From assembly GCA_028288505.1 (NCBI GenBank), contig JAQBNN010000137.1, positions 1 through 41,650 of the forward strand: a DNA stretch of 41,650 nt, given 5' to 3'. Of the stretch, positions 40,205 to 41,650 are shown piece after piece; the stretch's first letter is position 1, and each line of letters begins with the position of its first letter. This DNA is from Segetibacter sp. (lineage in GTDB: Bacteria; Bacteroidota; Bacteroidia; Chitinophagales; Chitinophagaceae). Below the pieces are notes generated by a model. It was not told the origin of the DNA. It was given only the letters and a program-made list of their open reading frames with translations, and searched no databases. The position numbers and the translations under genes were made by a program.

Positions 40205-41650
40205 TTAGTAAGCATAAAGCTTTTCGTAATATTCATGCGCCATCCTGTTACTGTCAAACTGGAAACGCACATCACGCATGCCGTTCTTAATTACTTGTCT
40301 CCATGTATCGGGGTGCTTGTAGTAAGCAGGGATGATCTGGTTTTCCAAAATCTCGTACAATTGGTTTAGATCGTATTCGTCCTGCTCCTGCACGTGCATG
40401 TTCTCGTAGTTAGCCTTGGGAACAACATAACCATTATTGCCATGGTTTACAAACTCTGGTATCCAACCATCGTCGGTGCTAAAGTTTACCGCACCGTTCA
40501 TAGCCGCGGTCATACCACTCGTTCCAGATGCTTCACGTGGTACCCTTGGATTGTTAAGCCAAATATCAGCGGCCTGCTTTAAGCGCTTGCTCAGTGCAAG
40601 CTCGTAGCCTACTAATACTGCTACATTTTTGTAGCCCTTACTTAAGTTAACCAGGTGATTGAAATCACTGATAGCGGGGTAATCTAGTGGGTAAGGTTTA
40701 CCTGCCCAAATTATTTGAACAGGGGTATCAAGATTATTAACAAGGCGGCTAAACCTTTCAAGGTCTCTTGTAATTAATTCAGCTCTTTTATATCCTGCAA
40801 AGCGGCGAGCCCAAACTATTGTAAGTGCGTTGGGATCAAAGATCTTTCCTGTTTGATCTGCTACGATTTCGAACGCTCTTTTCTTTAGGTGCCTTTTCCT
40901 ATCGTCAAACATGGGATCGTTACCTTCCTCCATGAATTTATACAATTGCTTATCGGCCCAATAGCGCCAGTTCTGAGCATTTGTAATTGAAATGATGGGG
41001 CAAATATTTTCGTAATGACTCCACATTTCGCGGCTTACTACACCATGTAATGCGGATACGCCATTAGCAATTTTTGCAAAACGCAGAGCAGCTAATGAGT
41101 GGTTGAAAAGATCGTCTTTCATTCCTGTTACACGCCTTACTTCTTCAAGCGGCATTCCGCAGAAGTAGCCCATTTTGTTGCAGAGGTAAATGTCATGTTT
41201 TTCATTACCTGCTTCCTCTGGTGTATGTGTAGTAAAAACAAGCTTCTCCTTTAACTTATCTATGCTTTTATACTTATTGATTAAATAAAACGCTGCCGAT
41301 AATCCGTGTGCTTCATTCAAATGATATTTATCAGGATTGAATCCTATTTCGTCTACGAGTTTAGCGCCTCCAATACCTAGCAAAATAAACTGTGCTACTT
41401 TGGTAGAGATGTTTGCATCGTACAACCTGTGAGTGATTGTTTGCGAAACATAATCGTTCTCAGGAAGGTCGGTGCTCAATAAGAACAACGGCGCACTTTG
41501 GAAAGTGTTCGGATTTAGATAGTAAGCCTTTACCCAAACCGGGTGATCATGTATGTCAATCTGGAATTTTATTCCTGTATCCTCAAGGTATGAGTGTACT
41601 TTCTCCATCCATGTTACCTGTAAAGTCTGGTCCTGGTTACGAGCCTGGTC
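40205..41650 (-). CDS. Alpha-glucan phosphorylase family protein (GT35), 5' end outside window
   Basis: The C-terminal 481 codons of an alpha-glucan phosphorylase-like enzyme; the frame is open to the right edge, so the start is missing. GT35 family features: YHLNEAHGLSAAF, VFTTHTPEEAGNEKHD, ANGVSALHGVVSREMW, the WARRFAGYKRAELI segment and REASGTSGMTAAMNGAVNF. The family breaks glycogen or maltodextrin with phosphate, releasing glucose 1-phosphate. In PLP-dependent members the position after GxSGM is the Schiff-base lysine (GNMK or GSGMK); here it is Thr (40508-40510). Activity by the usual mechanism is therefore doubtful, and a transferase or regulatory role is possible. Confidence 0.87.
   Translation of the reverse strand, partial: DQARNQDQTLQVTWMEKVHSYLEDTGIKFQIDIHDHPVWVKAYYLNPNTFQSAPLFLLSTDLPENDYVSQTITHRLYDANISTKVAQFILLGIGGAKLVDEIGFNPDKYHLNEAHGLSAAFYLINKYKSIDKLKEKLVFTTHTPEEAGNEKHDIYLCNKMGYFCGMPLEEVRRVTGMKDDLFNHSLAALRFAKIANGVSALHGVVSREMWSHYENICPIISITNAQNWRYWADKQLYKFMEEGNDPMFDDRKRHLKKRAFEIVADQTGKIFDPNALTIVWARRFAGYKRAELITRDLERFSRLVNNLDTPVQIIWAGKPYPLDYPAISDFNHLVNLSKGYKNVAVLVGYELALSKRLKQAADIWLNNPRVPREASGTSGMTAAMNGAVNFSTDDGWIPEFVNHGNNGYVVPKANYENMHVQEQDEYDLNQLYEILENQIIPAYYKHPDTWRQVIKNGMRDVRFQFDSNRMAHEYYEKLYAY

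Overview
The window comes from a member of the Bacteroidota, most likely the Chitinophagia/Chitinophagaceae. This is inferred from gene content and signals, not from a database match. The pointers are gliding and type IX secretion genes (gldF, gldG, gldJ, porV), a bacterial GGGP synthase, a fused murF-alr gene, the order acpP-fabF-rnc, DUF3857 and DUF4292 proteins, MORN_2 repeats, few Shine-Dalgarno sequences, and several promoters with the Bacteroidota -7 element TAnnTTTG. There are no tRNA or rRNA genes, CRISPR arrays, integrases or transposases that I can see.

Layout. 1-655 has no convincing gene. 716-1471 (-) is a GGGP synthase, divergent from nrdJ, the B12-dependent ribonucleotide reductase (1941-5303, +). 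Then come a large secreted TPR/MORN_2 protein (5860-9159) and two DUF3857 proteins: one with an intact transglutaminase triad (9185-11110), one that has lost it (11270-13228). fumC, a D-2-hydroxyacid dehydrogenase and a surface lipoprotein follow on the + strand. From 17852 to 27878 everything recognised reads on the - strand: iscS-iscU-iscA, gldF, a VOC protein, gldG, terC, murF-alr and lspA. A candidate structured RNA (about 25440-25608, +) lies between iscA and gldF. 28026-29067 (+) holds methylmalonyl-CoA epimerase and a small secreted protein. 29352-31654 (-) is acpP-fabF-rnc. Next are a GNAT acetyltransferase, a YcxB-like protein and gldJ (-), divergent from porV (+). ispF, dut, a DUF4292 lipoprotein and an EnvC-like protein continue on +. 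The right edge cuts a GT35 alpha-glucan phosphorylase (-).

Shared roles: cell envelope (murF-alr, lspA, envC-like, DUF4292 protein, acpP-fabF), type IX secretion and gliding (gldF, gldG, gldJ, porV), Fe-S assembly (isc), and central metabolism (nrdJ, fumC, ldh-like, mce, ispF, dut).

The most unusual feature is a dispersed repeat of about 57-60 bp with 20 copies that I could place by eye. All are intergenic, all touch at least one gene 3' end, and none lies in a divergent promoter region. Five sets form head-to-head pairs separated by 50-163 bp. A small dyad in the core shows paired base changes between subtypes. The second notable point is murF-alr, an expected essential gene that carries one in-frame TAA before its ATP-binding loop with the frame otherwise intact. 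Other points are the candidate rod-shaped RNA, the catalytically dead DUF3857 paralogue, and a phosphorylase whose PLP-lysine position reads Thr.
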